A stretch of 22,889 nucleotides of DNA from Gamarada debralockiae. Its lineage: Eukaryota; Ascomycota; Leotiomycetes; Helotiales; Hyphodiscaceae. The notes under the pieces are model-generated. The model did not search any database. It was not told where the DNA came from and saw only the letters and a list, made by a program, of their open reading frames with translations. The position numbers and the translations under genes were made by a program. Shown one piece after another: positions 11,042-18,810 of this stretch; positions within the stretch are counted from its first letter, which is position 1; each line of letters begins with the position of its first letter. The DNA is taken from the NCBI GenBank assembly GCA_002803225.1, contig NXFV01000149.1, forward strand, positions 1 to 22,889, given 5' to 3'.

Positions 11042-11230
11042 TGTGCCTCTTTGTGCTCAATATGAGCTTGACCGTGAACAAAAGGTTCGAAGAGAAGCCA
11101 GGATTCGCGTAGTCGTATGGACAAAATCATGGTATTGAAATAATCGACACTGAAGGCGGTGTCTCGCGGCGAAATTTTTAACTCATCCAGAGCTTCAATC
11201 GCAACAACAAATTCATCCCACACAAACACG
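11042..11230. promoter_or_regulatory. Bidirectional promoter of two mitochondrial genes
   Basis: Only 189 bp separate the start codons of the minus-strand mitochondrial protein and bL19m. Both must be transcribed from this stretch, so co-expression is likely. No single strong core element stands out. Confidence 0.5.
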
Positions 11231-11973
11231 ATGGCGACTCCACGACCCACATTACGGCCATTGAGCTGCTGGAAATCGATATTAAGAAGAACACGAATGC
11301 ATAAAGCTGCAACGAGACCATTGACTACTTATCACCGCTCTCTACCCGCGTCCTCATATCCTCCTCCCCTACCGAATCAACCTTCTGGACATCATGGTTC
11401 GTTCCCTCCAACCGCTCCGGCTACATTGATGATCTGAAAACTGATGTGAGAATAGTCAACAAGAAGATAAAAGCACATCCTCCTCCACCAACACCAGCCA
11501 ACATCTTCAAAGAACCCATCAAAGACCTCCACAAAGAACAAATCGCCATCCTCGACCCAACAGGGGCGCGCACGCGACTCTTCTCTAAAGACAACCCCGA
11601 AGCCGCGCGAGTCGGTGACATCCTTCTCGTCCGCTTGAAAACCGGTGATCCATTTGCAGGCGTATGCATCAACATCCGGCGACGAGGCGTCGATACCGGC
11701 ATCTTGTTGCGCAACCAATTGATGAGAGTGGGAGTAGAGATGTGGTATAAGATCTACAGCCCAAATGTAGAGGGTATCGAAGTTGTGCAGAGAAAGGCTA
11801 AGAGAGCTAGGAGAGCACGATTGACATATATGCGAAAACCGAAACATGATATGGGGAGTGTCCAGAATATTGTGCTGCAGTACCAGCGGTCGAGGGGTGC
11901 GCTTAGGGGTGCGGCTGGGGGTCCGGAGGAGAAGAATAAGGGTGGGAAGAAGAAGGGGAAGGGTAGGAAGTAG
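11231..11973 (+). CDS. Mitochondrial large-subunit ribosomal protein bL19m (IMG1 family)
   Basis: Component of the mitochondrial 54S ribosomal subunit. Exons are 11231-11396 and 11456-11973, 227 aa; the 59-bp intron runs GTTCGT...CTGAT...TAG and restores the phase (GHH-VNKK). The first ~50 residues are basic, Ser/Pro-rich and lack acidic residues, consistent with a presequence. The L19 core follows: ILDPTGARTRLFSKDNPEAA, then VGDILLVRLKTGDPFAGVC, NIRRRGVDTGILLRNQLMRV and VEMWYKIYSPNVEGIEVVQR, with conserved RRARLTYMRKPKHDMGSV near the end. The extreme C-terminus is a Lys/Gly tail. The 5' end lies 189 bp from the divergent mitochondrial gene. Confidence 0.93.
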
Positions 11974-12347
11974 AGTTTGGGATGAGTGGCTGAGACTTGT
12001 ATATCTGTGTGAGAATATGGGACGATTTGCATTTAGGGCCAGCGGCTTTGTCAGTGAGTTCTGCATCACTTTAATCTCCGCCAAGGTTCTCAATCCAGTA
12101 CACCAGGAAATCATGTTGACTGAACAACTGAAATAATTGGCGGTCACAGTGTGGTCATTTATTCACCATCAAATACGGACGCTACAAGAGACTCGTGAAT
12201 CATACCGTGGGTCAGTCTCCGCCCTCCCCGGTGGGACGTCCCAACAGGTTTCCAACGATTTCCGTCCCCATTTCTTTTCGTTCAGCATAATATCTCTTCA
12301 GTCCAACAATCCGATAGAAATGTATCCCGTAGTTAGGTGTCGTACCT
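11974..12347. other. Intergenic stretch, nothing recognised
   Basis: It presumably holds the bL19m 3' untranslated region. I see no repeat pair, RNA gene or homologous frame. The long frame on the minus strand that overlaps bL19m (11392-12147) looks like an antisense shadow. Confidence 0.6.
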
Positions 12348-13110
12348 TTAGAGCTTGACCTTAAGTTCCCCTGTCGACTTCTGCGCAGCCCTCAACATGC
12401 CTCCTGCCAAAGTACCCGGTTCGGGCATGAGCTTCTCAAGCTCCCCTTTCTGTAGCAAGTCTTCCATGTGGTCAAATGCGATGTCTTCAAACAATTCCCT
12501 CGGCTTCGTGTCGCTGGGATATTTGTTCTTCCAGACATGTCCGACTGAGGCCATGAATTCTGGAGTCCCATGCCTGCTTCGCTGCTGCTTCGTATGAGCT
12601 CGCGAGATCCTTCAGCGCTGGTATACCGGGTTCGTCGGCGAGGATATACATCTTGGCATTAAACATGATTGTCTCTGCGTCACCCTATCTTGGCCAGTCA
12701 GGCAGTAGCAGATCAGCGCCTTTTCTTAAGGCCGGGGAAACTGCATGACGCATTGCTTCATGACCCATGTTCTTTCCAGGATTCGGTGGCTGCGTGGCGG
12801 AACAGGCTCTTTGTCTCGCAGAAGCTTTCTTCTGTGCAAATCGTCTGCGCGATGTGGTGGTCCCCGTACTCACCTATGTACAGATAGCGGATAAATTCGC
12901 CACGGCCTCCGAGTCGTGGTCGTCATCCGTCAAAGTTGTACTGGGCAATGGTTGCGTTCTGTCTCAGTTAGCCTTTGAAACCTGGCTTTGCTGCATGGTA
13001 CGTCAGTATCCTGCTAGCATTTTCTTCACTGTTCTGGCCACGTGATCTGATCGAGAATAGACAATAGCCTTGTGGAAGTCATAGTACGTGTCTCCGCGTT
13101 CGATCCTAAG
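12348..13110 (-). pseudogene. BTB/POZ protein relic 1
   Basis: Read on the minus strand, pieces of a fungal BTB/POZ protein appear in the right order but in different frames. From ~13110: TLRIERGDTYYDFHKAIVYS (the .VHKAIV core of BTB); around 12990-12950: AKPGFKG then QNATIA; around 12910-12870: DDDHDSEAV and, one frame over, GEFIRYLYIGEYGD (the helix/strand pair closing the BTB fold). Then from ~12690: MFNAKMYILAD...IPALKDLASSYEAA, a frame change near 12560, and FMASVGHVWKNKYPSDT to the stop TAA at 12350-12348. The last 68 codons are still open. Several stops and at least two frameshifts make it a pseudogene. It lies head to head with relic 2. Members of this family usually act as adaptors, often for cullin-3 ligases, but fungal ones are mostly untested. 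Confidence 0.85.
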
Positions 13111-13560
13111 AGTGTGCTTTGCTATTGAAGATCTCCTGCCCGTACCCTACCCAAGATCCCTTCCTCAACGATGACGGAGGGCTTTGAATTAAACACCGGC
13201 ACTTTGATTGCGAAGGACTCCCAGTGACGGAGACTGTATCGGGATCGCATCAAAGCACTTTTTCCTTTCAGAACTGTAATCCGCGGTTCGCGGGGGCTTC
13301 TGGACCTCGCAGTTTCCGTCGCTGCTCGAGTCTTGTATTTGACACCCTTCAGTTACTGCAAAGGATAATGTGATCAAACGGACTTTGCAGACTACCAGAG
13401 CAAGAGAGGATCGCGGGTGCAGGAAGAAAAACTCCTTGTGGCTTCTGAAAGCACCTACACGTTATCCGTTCCATTGTTCAAAGTGTTTATATCTTATGCC
13501 TAGCCTGCTTCTCTGATGCCGTAACTGATTACTTTGAAAGGACGAATTACAGAACGAAGC
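13111..13560. other. Space between divergent BTB relics
   Basis: It probably held the N-terminal parts and promoters of the two head-to-head BTB genes. A 62-codon minus frame (13189-13377) has no recognisable feature. Nothing else is seen. Confidence 0.5.
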
Positions 13561-14304
13561 ATGCCACCAATCATAGCAACCCGAAACAAGCCTACACTTC
13601 GAAGCCATTTGCTAGGTGAGTATTATTCCATTTTAACATCAGCAAGCCTGTGCCAAAAGACCCTAGTCTTCTACTACGTACATAAAAGTTATCGTCTGCA
13701 GTCAATCTAAAGTCATCGAGATCATCATGGATAGCTTGGAATCTCCAGTTCATACTATAAACGGGTATTTCAAAGATTACACGGGAGTTCACTCAAAATG
13801 GGGCAGTCAAGTTGTGAAGTTCGACATATCAGAAAGCGATCGCCACGTAGTCGGCGAATTGATTCGGTTCTTCTATATCGACAACTACTATGATGACCCT
13901 CCTACCCGAGCGCCTACAAAGGTTCCTGCTGTACCGTCCCGTCAGCAAACCGTCAACGATCAGCCGAGAGATGGTGACCGCGATATATCAATCGATGCTT
14001 GAACAGCTGGGAGAGAGTCCTTCTCAGTGGGATACCGGTGCTCTATTCTCTTGGCCCCTAACTCTCACTGTGAAAACGCACGCCCCAGACAGCTCATGTT
14101 CAACGTCAAGATGGTGTCGCCGCCAACACATACTATGTCTCATGATTAAAAGGCCTGGCGACATCCAAATTCAAAGCCGCGGCCAGCTTCCCGCCCCAGC
14201 CGTGGAGGTCGTCCAGCTTCATCGACTCAGTTAAATATCTCTGGAAACATAGAGCGAGTAGCGATATGATGTTGAAGGGCGTTGCTTCAAAGTCTTTCAT
14301 TTGA
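13561..14304 (+). pseudogene. BTB/POZ protein relic 2
   Basis: Starts with a short exon (13561-13615; ATG, then a GTGAGT donor) that is homologous to the first exon of relic 4. Exon 2 shows YYVHKS, a one-base frameshift near 13690, then IVCSQSKVIE (together the VHK-IVC core of BTB). Later come SQVVKFDISESDRHV and VGELIRFFYIDNYYDD, the closing part of the BTB fold (frame at 13727-14002). The C-terminal half is broken: LMFNVKMV, a frameshift near 14115, NTYYVS, a TGA, then LKGLATSKFKAAASF and SFIDSVKYLWKHRASSD up to a TGA at 14302-14304. Faint similarity may run on to ~14360. Two or more frameshifts and stops show it is dead. Confidence 0.85.
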
Positions 14305-14450
14305 CCTGGAAGAATCTGCAGGGCCTCAGGTCCGTTATTCAAAATGGGTATATCATTTACCATGCTTTCCCACATAGGCTCTTGCTATGGGAAAAACAAA
14401 TCGATCTTTCTCGTTCATTTGCTTCAAATACCTACAATGTCACACCGGCA

Positions 14451-14599
14451 ATGATGACTGCCATTCACCAGAAACAAAACAAGTCTACACCTGCAAGCCC
14501 TTTTGCGGAGTAAGTCTCTACTCATCGATCAAATCGTTGAAGCTCTGCTAACAATTTTCGAGTCTCGGAAACCTCTTTAAAACTGGCCAATACTCAGAT
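14451..14599 (+). pseudogene. BTB/POZ relic 4: N-terminal fragment
   Basis: First exon 14451-14509 (ATG...TPASPFA) ends at a GTAAGT donor. The 53-bp intron (14510-14562) has GCTAAC at its branch site and ends GAG. Exon 2 begins DLGNLFKTGQYSD, the standard opening of many fungal BTB proteins (..L..SG.YSDLTI). Homology ends abruptly at 14599 and the rest of the gene is absent, replaced by unassigned sequence and then a MITE and a transposase relic. The exon and donor match relic 2 over about 39 bases with ~10 mismatches. Confidence 0.7.
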
Positions 14600-14667
14600 G
14601 CTCCAAATAAGGATTTCCCTTTCATATTCACTGCTCGCTTAGCTCGTTCGAAGGTTCCCAGTCTATT

Positions 14668-14906
14668 CAGGGGAGAAAAAAGTGGCCCAAATTGGCACGT
14701 GTGCCCTCGCCAAAACATATATTTCAGCAATAACAAAGCTTCCACAAAACTTGATTAAATGTACTAAAACTTGATTCTAAAGCTTTAAAGAAGTCAACCT
14801 GTCTTTCAACGGATTTTTAGAAATTTTAACTATGGTTTTACAATTGTTCTTGACCTGGAAGAAGGACATAGGCACGGGCCAATTTGGGCCACCTTTTTCT
14901 CCCCTG
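14668..14906. mobile_element. 239-bp MITE with 34-bp terminal inverted repeats
   Basis: The left end (14668-14701) starts CAGGGGAGAAAAA. The right end (14873-14906) is its inverse with two mismatches. The interior (~170 bp) is AT-rich without a protein frame. TA follows the right end (14907-14908); on the left TA lies two bases outside (14664-14665), so the target duplication is imperfect. Size, ends and TA point to a non-autonomous Tc1/mariner/pogo-type element. It lies between BTB relic 4 and a transposase relic. Confidence 0.8.
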
Positions 14907-14961
14907 TATAGCCAGTCCCCGGGTGTCGGCTCGGTAACTTCCGAGCATGTCCTTGGAAATA

Positions 14962-15330
14962 CAGTACTAGGTCACGATAAAGGGCCATTGAACCGAGAAC
15001 ACCAAAACCCAAAACTTAACCTCCTAATTAAATCATATATAACTCACCCAATTTTAGAGCTAGCTAAATACAAATTACAGCATTAGATTCACATGGTTTT
15101 AAGCTAAATTTGTACAATTCAGATTTTTTGCGCAACCTTCTAGTGACCCTAGTATTTTATATGCTAGCCATCTGCCTCGATACAAGCCTTGATTCTCTTC
15201 TCTATACTCCCGACTAGACTCTCGAAGAGTGAGTTGGGTAATATATTCTCTTTTGCTGACAATATGAGCAATTCAGCTCAGTTCTCAAAGCTCCGCCAAA
15301 AAGCCAGCAAGAGCGCTCCCATAATCTACA
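14962..15330 (-). mobile_element. 3' relic of a second Tc1/mariner transposon
   Basis: On the minus strand the frame from ~15300 reads FWRSFEN, stop (TGA 15280-15278), AELLILSAKENILPNSLFES, LVGSIEKRIKACIEADG, stop (TAG 15166-15164), HIKY and the terminal TAG at 15151-15149. IEADGWHTKY-type endings are typical of Tc1/mariner transposases, and both internal stops sit where a Trp (TGG) is expected, as G-to-A changes would give. The downstream 190 bp is AT-rich and ends at 14962 with an outward terminus whose inverse reads CAGTACTAGG, next to TA (14960-14961). The 5' three quarters are missing. It stops right at the 3' end of the polygalacturonase gene (stop 15334). Confidence 0.75.
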
Positions 15331-15333
15331 TTT

Positions 15334-16950
15334 CTATGGCCCTGGACAACCCTGTACTGGATAATTACAGCTACTCGACTTATTCCCACCCCAAATATCC
15401 ACACCATGAAACTCAAAGTTCTGACAACTCCCATCACCACAAAGAATATAATAATCTGCGGCAACAGGCACCACCCACCCCTTAACATTCTCAAAACTGA
15501 TATTAGCAACCAGAACCCCATTTGAAGCAATGCCGGTAGGTCCGCCGTTCTCGTAGTCTTGTTCGATATCTATGCCATAGTTCTTGATATTTGAGAGGAC
15601 GATGTTGGAGAAAGTGACGTTTACGACGCTGCCGGTGGCATTGTAGTCGGTTTTGATGCGCAGGCCGTTGGTGGAGTTCGTTACTGTTGAGTCGGTAAAT
15701 CTGGTACTGTCAAGAGAGGGTCTTCAAGCTTTTTGAGTCAGACTCACAAGATGTTGGAGATATTATGCCCAGGTCCTGTCCCACCACCCGCAATCGACAA
15801 CCCATGACTTCCCGAACATAACACATTGCTAACTGTCACGTTACTAGAATCCGAAACAACAACACAATCGTCCTGATTCCAGACTTTGCAGTCTTTTATC
15901 AGCAAGTTTATGGAATTCCCGACATCGAATGCATCGGTGTTGTGAGCTGCTGCCAGACCGTTGCTTCGGTTATTCGGCGCATCTCCGAGCGAGTTGTTTA
16001 GGATGATGTTCTGAATCGTAGAGTTGAGTACGCCAGCGACATTGATTCCATGGGAAGGATAATTTTGGATGTACAGATCTTTCATGGTAGAATAATTCGT
16101 AATCTGGACTTTCATGAACTGGCCAGGCCTTCGTTCTCGTCAGCACACCCCGCTTCCAACTATACTGCAGTAAACACTTACTTAGGAAGTCCACCATTCG
16201 ACCCTAACCCATCCCAATACATCTGACCACCACCATCAATGACAGATCCGGGCGCTCCAGTGATCGTAACGTTGTTTCCCGCGATCTGGAGTGGTCGAAA
16301 TTGCGAGCTGTTGGTGAATTCAAAACTCGTAGTTCCTGAGAAAGTCACTGCAGCCCCAGTTTTCAGCTTTGTAAGAATTATAGCACTGCTGGCGGGTGCG
16401 TGTATATTGTCTAGCGTGATGGACATGCATGCTGCTACCGCAGGGGAGATTTGAGACCACGCTGTGCAGAGACATGGAGTTGCTGTTGTTGTGAGGGCGG
16501 AGCTTGAGGTGGAAGTGCTTGTGACTGGGACTTGATTTAGTTTGGCATTTTTGAAATTAGATTAAAGATGTACCTGAGATTGAAATTGATGTTGTAGTCG
16601 GAGAGACCACTGATGGTGTTGCTGGAAATCGCAAATTAGGAACATGTTTACTAGTTTGTAGGTTTCGACATCTTACTAGTAACGACTGAAGAACTTGCTG
16701 TACCGGTTGGCGGTACTGTATAAATGCAAGAACAAGCACTGGAGACTTTTAGTAAGTCCCCATCGCAGTTTGCAGCAAAACTTGGAATGGCGATCCCGGC
16801 AGTGTATGTTTGACAAAATGCGTTAGCCTCACTCGAACTCCGAATAAAAGCTCGTAAGCAATTATTATGAGGACAGTCCCTTGGCACAATCTCCCCTTGG
16901 CCAAAGGCTACGATGAAGAGAGCAACTGTGAATAACGTGGAGATTAACAT
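15334..16950 (-). CDS. GH28 polygalacturonase with N-terminal Cys-rich module
   Basis: Secreted enzyme that hydrolyses alpha-1,4 bonds of homogalacturonan in plant pectin. Five exons (16950-16677, 16621-16574, 16530-16182, 16128-15748, 15700-15334) give 472 aa, and the introns (55, 43, 53 and 47 bp) all keep phase. Signal peptide at about 1-19; a Cys-rich module at ~25-75 (DCPHNNCLRA ... ANAFCQTYT ... SSACSC); a Ser/Thr linker at ~78-125; then the GH28 beta-helix from CLCTAW (127) onward. Catalytic signatures: NTD at 287-289, DD at 310-311, His332 and RIK at 365-367. The usual GHG around the histidine is SHG here (CSGSHGLSI), an unusual change next to an active-site residue. All other motifs are kept, so I call it intact. 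A transposase relic lies directly behind its stop codon. Endo or exo mode cannot be decided, but the motifs resemble endo-enzymes. Confidence 0.92.
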
Positions 16951-17115
16951 GGTTAAGGAGGCGAGTTCAATTACGACATGAAAAGGGACTGTAATCAACG
17001 AGAGAGTTTTTAGATCATGGAAATTGATGGCCGCAAAATAAATAAATAAATACTGACGGTCAATTTATCTTCAGGCTAAATTATATTGGTTCAGTTTCGA
17101 AGTGCCACCTTGGCA

Positions 17116-17161
17116 GCGATATCCTTTCGAAACAGAGGTCTAAAATGCGGAGGGATATCGC
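17116..17161. promoter_or_regulatory. Inverted repeat upstream of the pectinase gene
   Basis: Exact 9-bp arms GCGATATCC and GGATATCGC separated by 28 bp, about 170-210 bp upstream of the GH28 start codon. The position suits a regulator-binding site. No known consensus is matched with confidence. Confidence 0.35.
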
Positions 17162-17411
17162 ACGGATGAGGAGTCGAGGGTCAATTTCTCCACCACTCAA
17201 AATCGAAGAACTAATTTTCAATTAGCTCTTTTGGGATTTCGATTCACTCCCCTCTTTACTTCGGGGGTAACTTCAAAGCCTGAAAGAAAACGAACTCAAT
17301 GGTGTCGCCAAGAACAATTTGTTCGAGGGAAGAGACGGTACAGCCCCTGAAAATCCCAGCAAGGGCTTCGAATCGCGCTCGGGCCGAGTGCTTCCGGCAA
17401 CCGGCTGCGTA

Positions 17412-17505
17412 ACTGTCGAATCAGACGATATTGTGTGGTAAAATCATATTATGTATTAACATCTCTAAGGAAGGAAAATTGGAGGGTTGCCCGAACCCGA
17501 AATAT
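17412..17505 (+). repeat. Dispersed ~90-bp repeat, copy B
   Basis: Counterpart of 2673-2761, same orientation, 31 of the first 36 bases identical. No coding content. The flanks on either side of the two copies do not align. Confidence 0.65.
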
Positions 17506-18330
17506 GTGTACACAAGGCAACCAGCTCATCTGACAGTAACATCAATTAACAAATTTTCGTGCGAAAACTGGGTTGTTTGCTATGTTTGCGATCTGAAGTG
17601 ATCAGAAAGCGAGAATGGAATCCCAATCGACTAACAGTTAAATGCTCTTACTTATGCGTTTCTTTTGGATAAAAACAATTGCCTCTGACCCGATATTCGG
17701 CTAGATCTCGACAACAGCCGAAGAAGCCCCAACCAGCATTTGGTATGCTCCTGATCCATGCGATCCAGCCTTAAAAGAGGTTGCAGGAGCACATGCAAGA
17801 ACCAAAGAAAGCAATCGAAGCCATACCATCCCCGAAAGTACATTTCGCTCTAGAACCACAGATCTTTGGGTGAACGCCAAGAAACCTCTCCCCGCACAAT
17901 CACAGGCTCACAAACATATCTTACTGTTCTTCTCATACCACTTGATACTTTCGCCAATTTTCCCTAGCTACCGGTCCAACAATTCGACCGTAAGTAAATT
18001 CTCCAGTCCCTGAAAGCTGATTTCTTCTGGTCGCAAACATACCAAACAATCAACCGCCTTTTTTGCATCTTGCTCCTTTTTGGACTGGTTAGACTACGAA
18101 ACCTTTGAGCTGAATCACTGAATATCCTTTTATCACGCAGGGAGAAGGAGAAGGTTGAATGATATTGATTCTTCAGAGGAGGAGACTACAGCTCTGTACC
18201 AATTTACATAAAGTGTGAAGAAGAAAACTAACAAGAGCTCGTATTCTGACAGGGCTCACTGAAAGCTTCTATTGGAATTGACCGCCAATACTCTCCAATA
18301 TCCATTTCTCCCATTCGCGACTGTAATACT

Positions 18331-18810
18331 CTAGTTGAAGAAGTTCGACTGCGTCGGTGGTTGATAAGCCTTCAAAAAATCCGTTGCAATCTCTCTATTA
18401 CCCTTTCAAAGAGCCAAAAACTCCTCAGGCCAAAGAAGCTCCCTAATACGGTATTAATTGGTTTATAAGATCCTAACTTGCACATTAAATTTCATCACTT
18501 CAGACCCCGTTTGCAGGGGTATTTTTGGTGTGTTGCCAGCGTCTTATAAACGGGAGGGGTCTTGTAATAGGGTTGGAGTCTTATAAACCAATTAATACGG
18601 TATGATTGGCTGCAAGCTTGACTGCCGTGTCTCGAAAATTGTCCATCATCTTGCACTTTGGCATTCCTTTGTATATGAGCTCCAAAGTTTGTGCGAATTC
18701 GGAGGAATTCCAAGTCGCTAGTAAGATTTCGGAATACTTGCGGCAGGGGGGATTCTTCAAAGGCTGTCTCCGTGAAAATGTATACTTTCGCGTTTATGAC
18801 GAGTGCTTCT
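18331..18810 (-). pseudogene. BTB/POZ relic 3, split by a MITE
   Basis: The C-terminal half of a BTB/POZ protein on the minus strand. From ~18800 it reads VINAKVYIFTE, a frame change near 18770, then QPLKNPPCRKYSEILLATWN and SSEFAQTLELIYKGMPK, then DTAVKLAANH at ~18610. Here a 152-bp MITE interrupts it. Beyond the MITE the same frame resumes with RELLWPEEFLAL, a TGA (18408-18406), KGNREIATDFLKA and a final stop at 18333-18331. The motifs (LKxLA.xKY, .W.SSEFA..LELIY, EF.AL...GEIATD.LKA) are the usual C-terminal region of fungal BTB proteins. The N-terminal BTB fold itself is not recognisable upstream. Dead by frameshift, nonsense codon and insertion. Confidence 0.82.
18449..18600. mobile_element. 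152-bp MITE inserted in BTB relic 3
   Basis: The left end reads CGGTATTAATTGG and the right end is its inverse (CCAATTAATACGG). Counting the flanking TA on each side, 24-bp arms (18447-18470 and 18579-18602) match with one mismatch. TA at 18447-18448 and 18601-18602 is the target duplication. Inside, GTCTTATAAAC occurs twice near the right end (18541-18551 and around 18578-18588). No coding capacity. Taking out the element with one TA restores the BTB frame, confirming the borders. Confidence 0.9.

Larger units (their letters stand above)
16951..18330. other. Long non-coding stretch upstream of the pectinase
   Basis: The first few hundred bases should hold the polygalacturonase promoter. They contain an AAAT simple repeat near 17035-17055 and an inverted pair GCGATATCC (17116-17124) / GGATATCGC (17153-17161) that could bind a dimeric regulator. 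Copy B of the dispersed repeat is at 17412-17505. From 17510 to 18330 only short frames without family features appear. Confidence 0.55.

Noticed and set aside
11392..12147. 251-codon open frame on the minus strand across bL19m
   Set aside because: It is antisense to the strongly conserved bL19m exon, has low-complexity Ser/Leu/Pro content produced by the opposite strand and no family motif.
13171..13191. ATG start on the plus strand resembling a BTB N-terminus (MTEGFEL)
   Set aside because: It stops after a few codons and no BTB continuation follows on that strand.
15285..15530. Apparent transposase piece GHRNVDYGSALAGF on the minus strand
   Set aside because: This frame overlaps the polygalacturonase last exon out of frame. 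The real transposase similarity starts only downstream of the stop at 15334.
17365..17400. TTCGAATC resembling a tRNA T-loop
   Set aside because: The flanking bases do not pair as a T-stem and no acceptor, D or anticodon arms are found.
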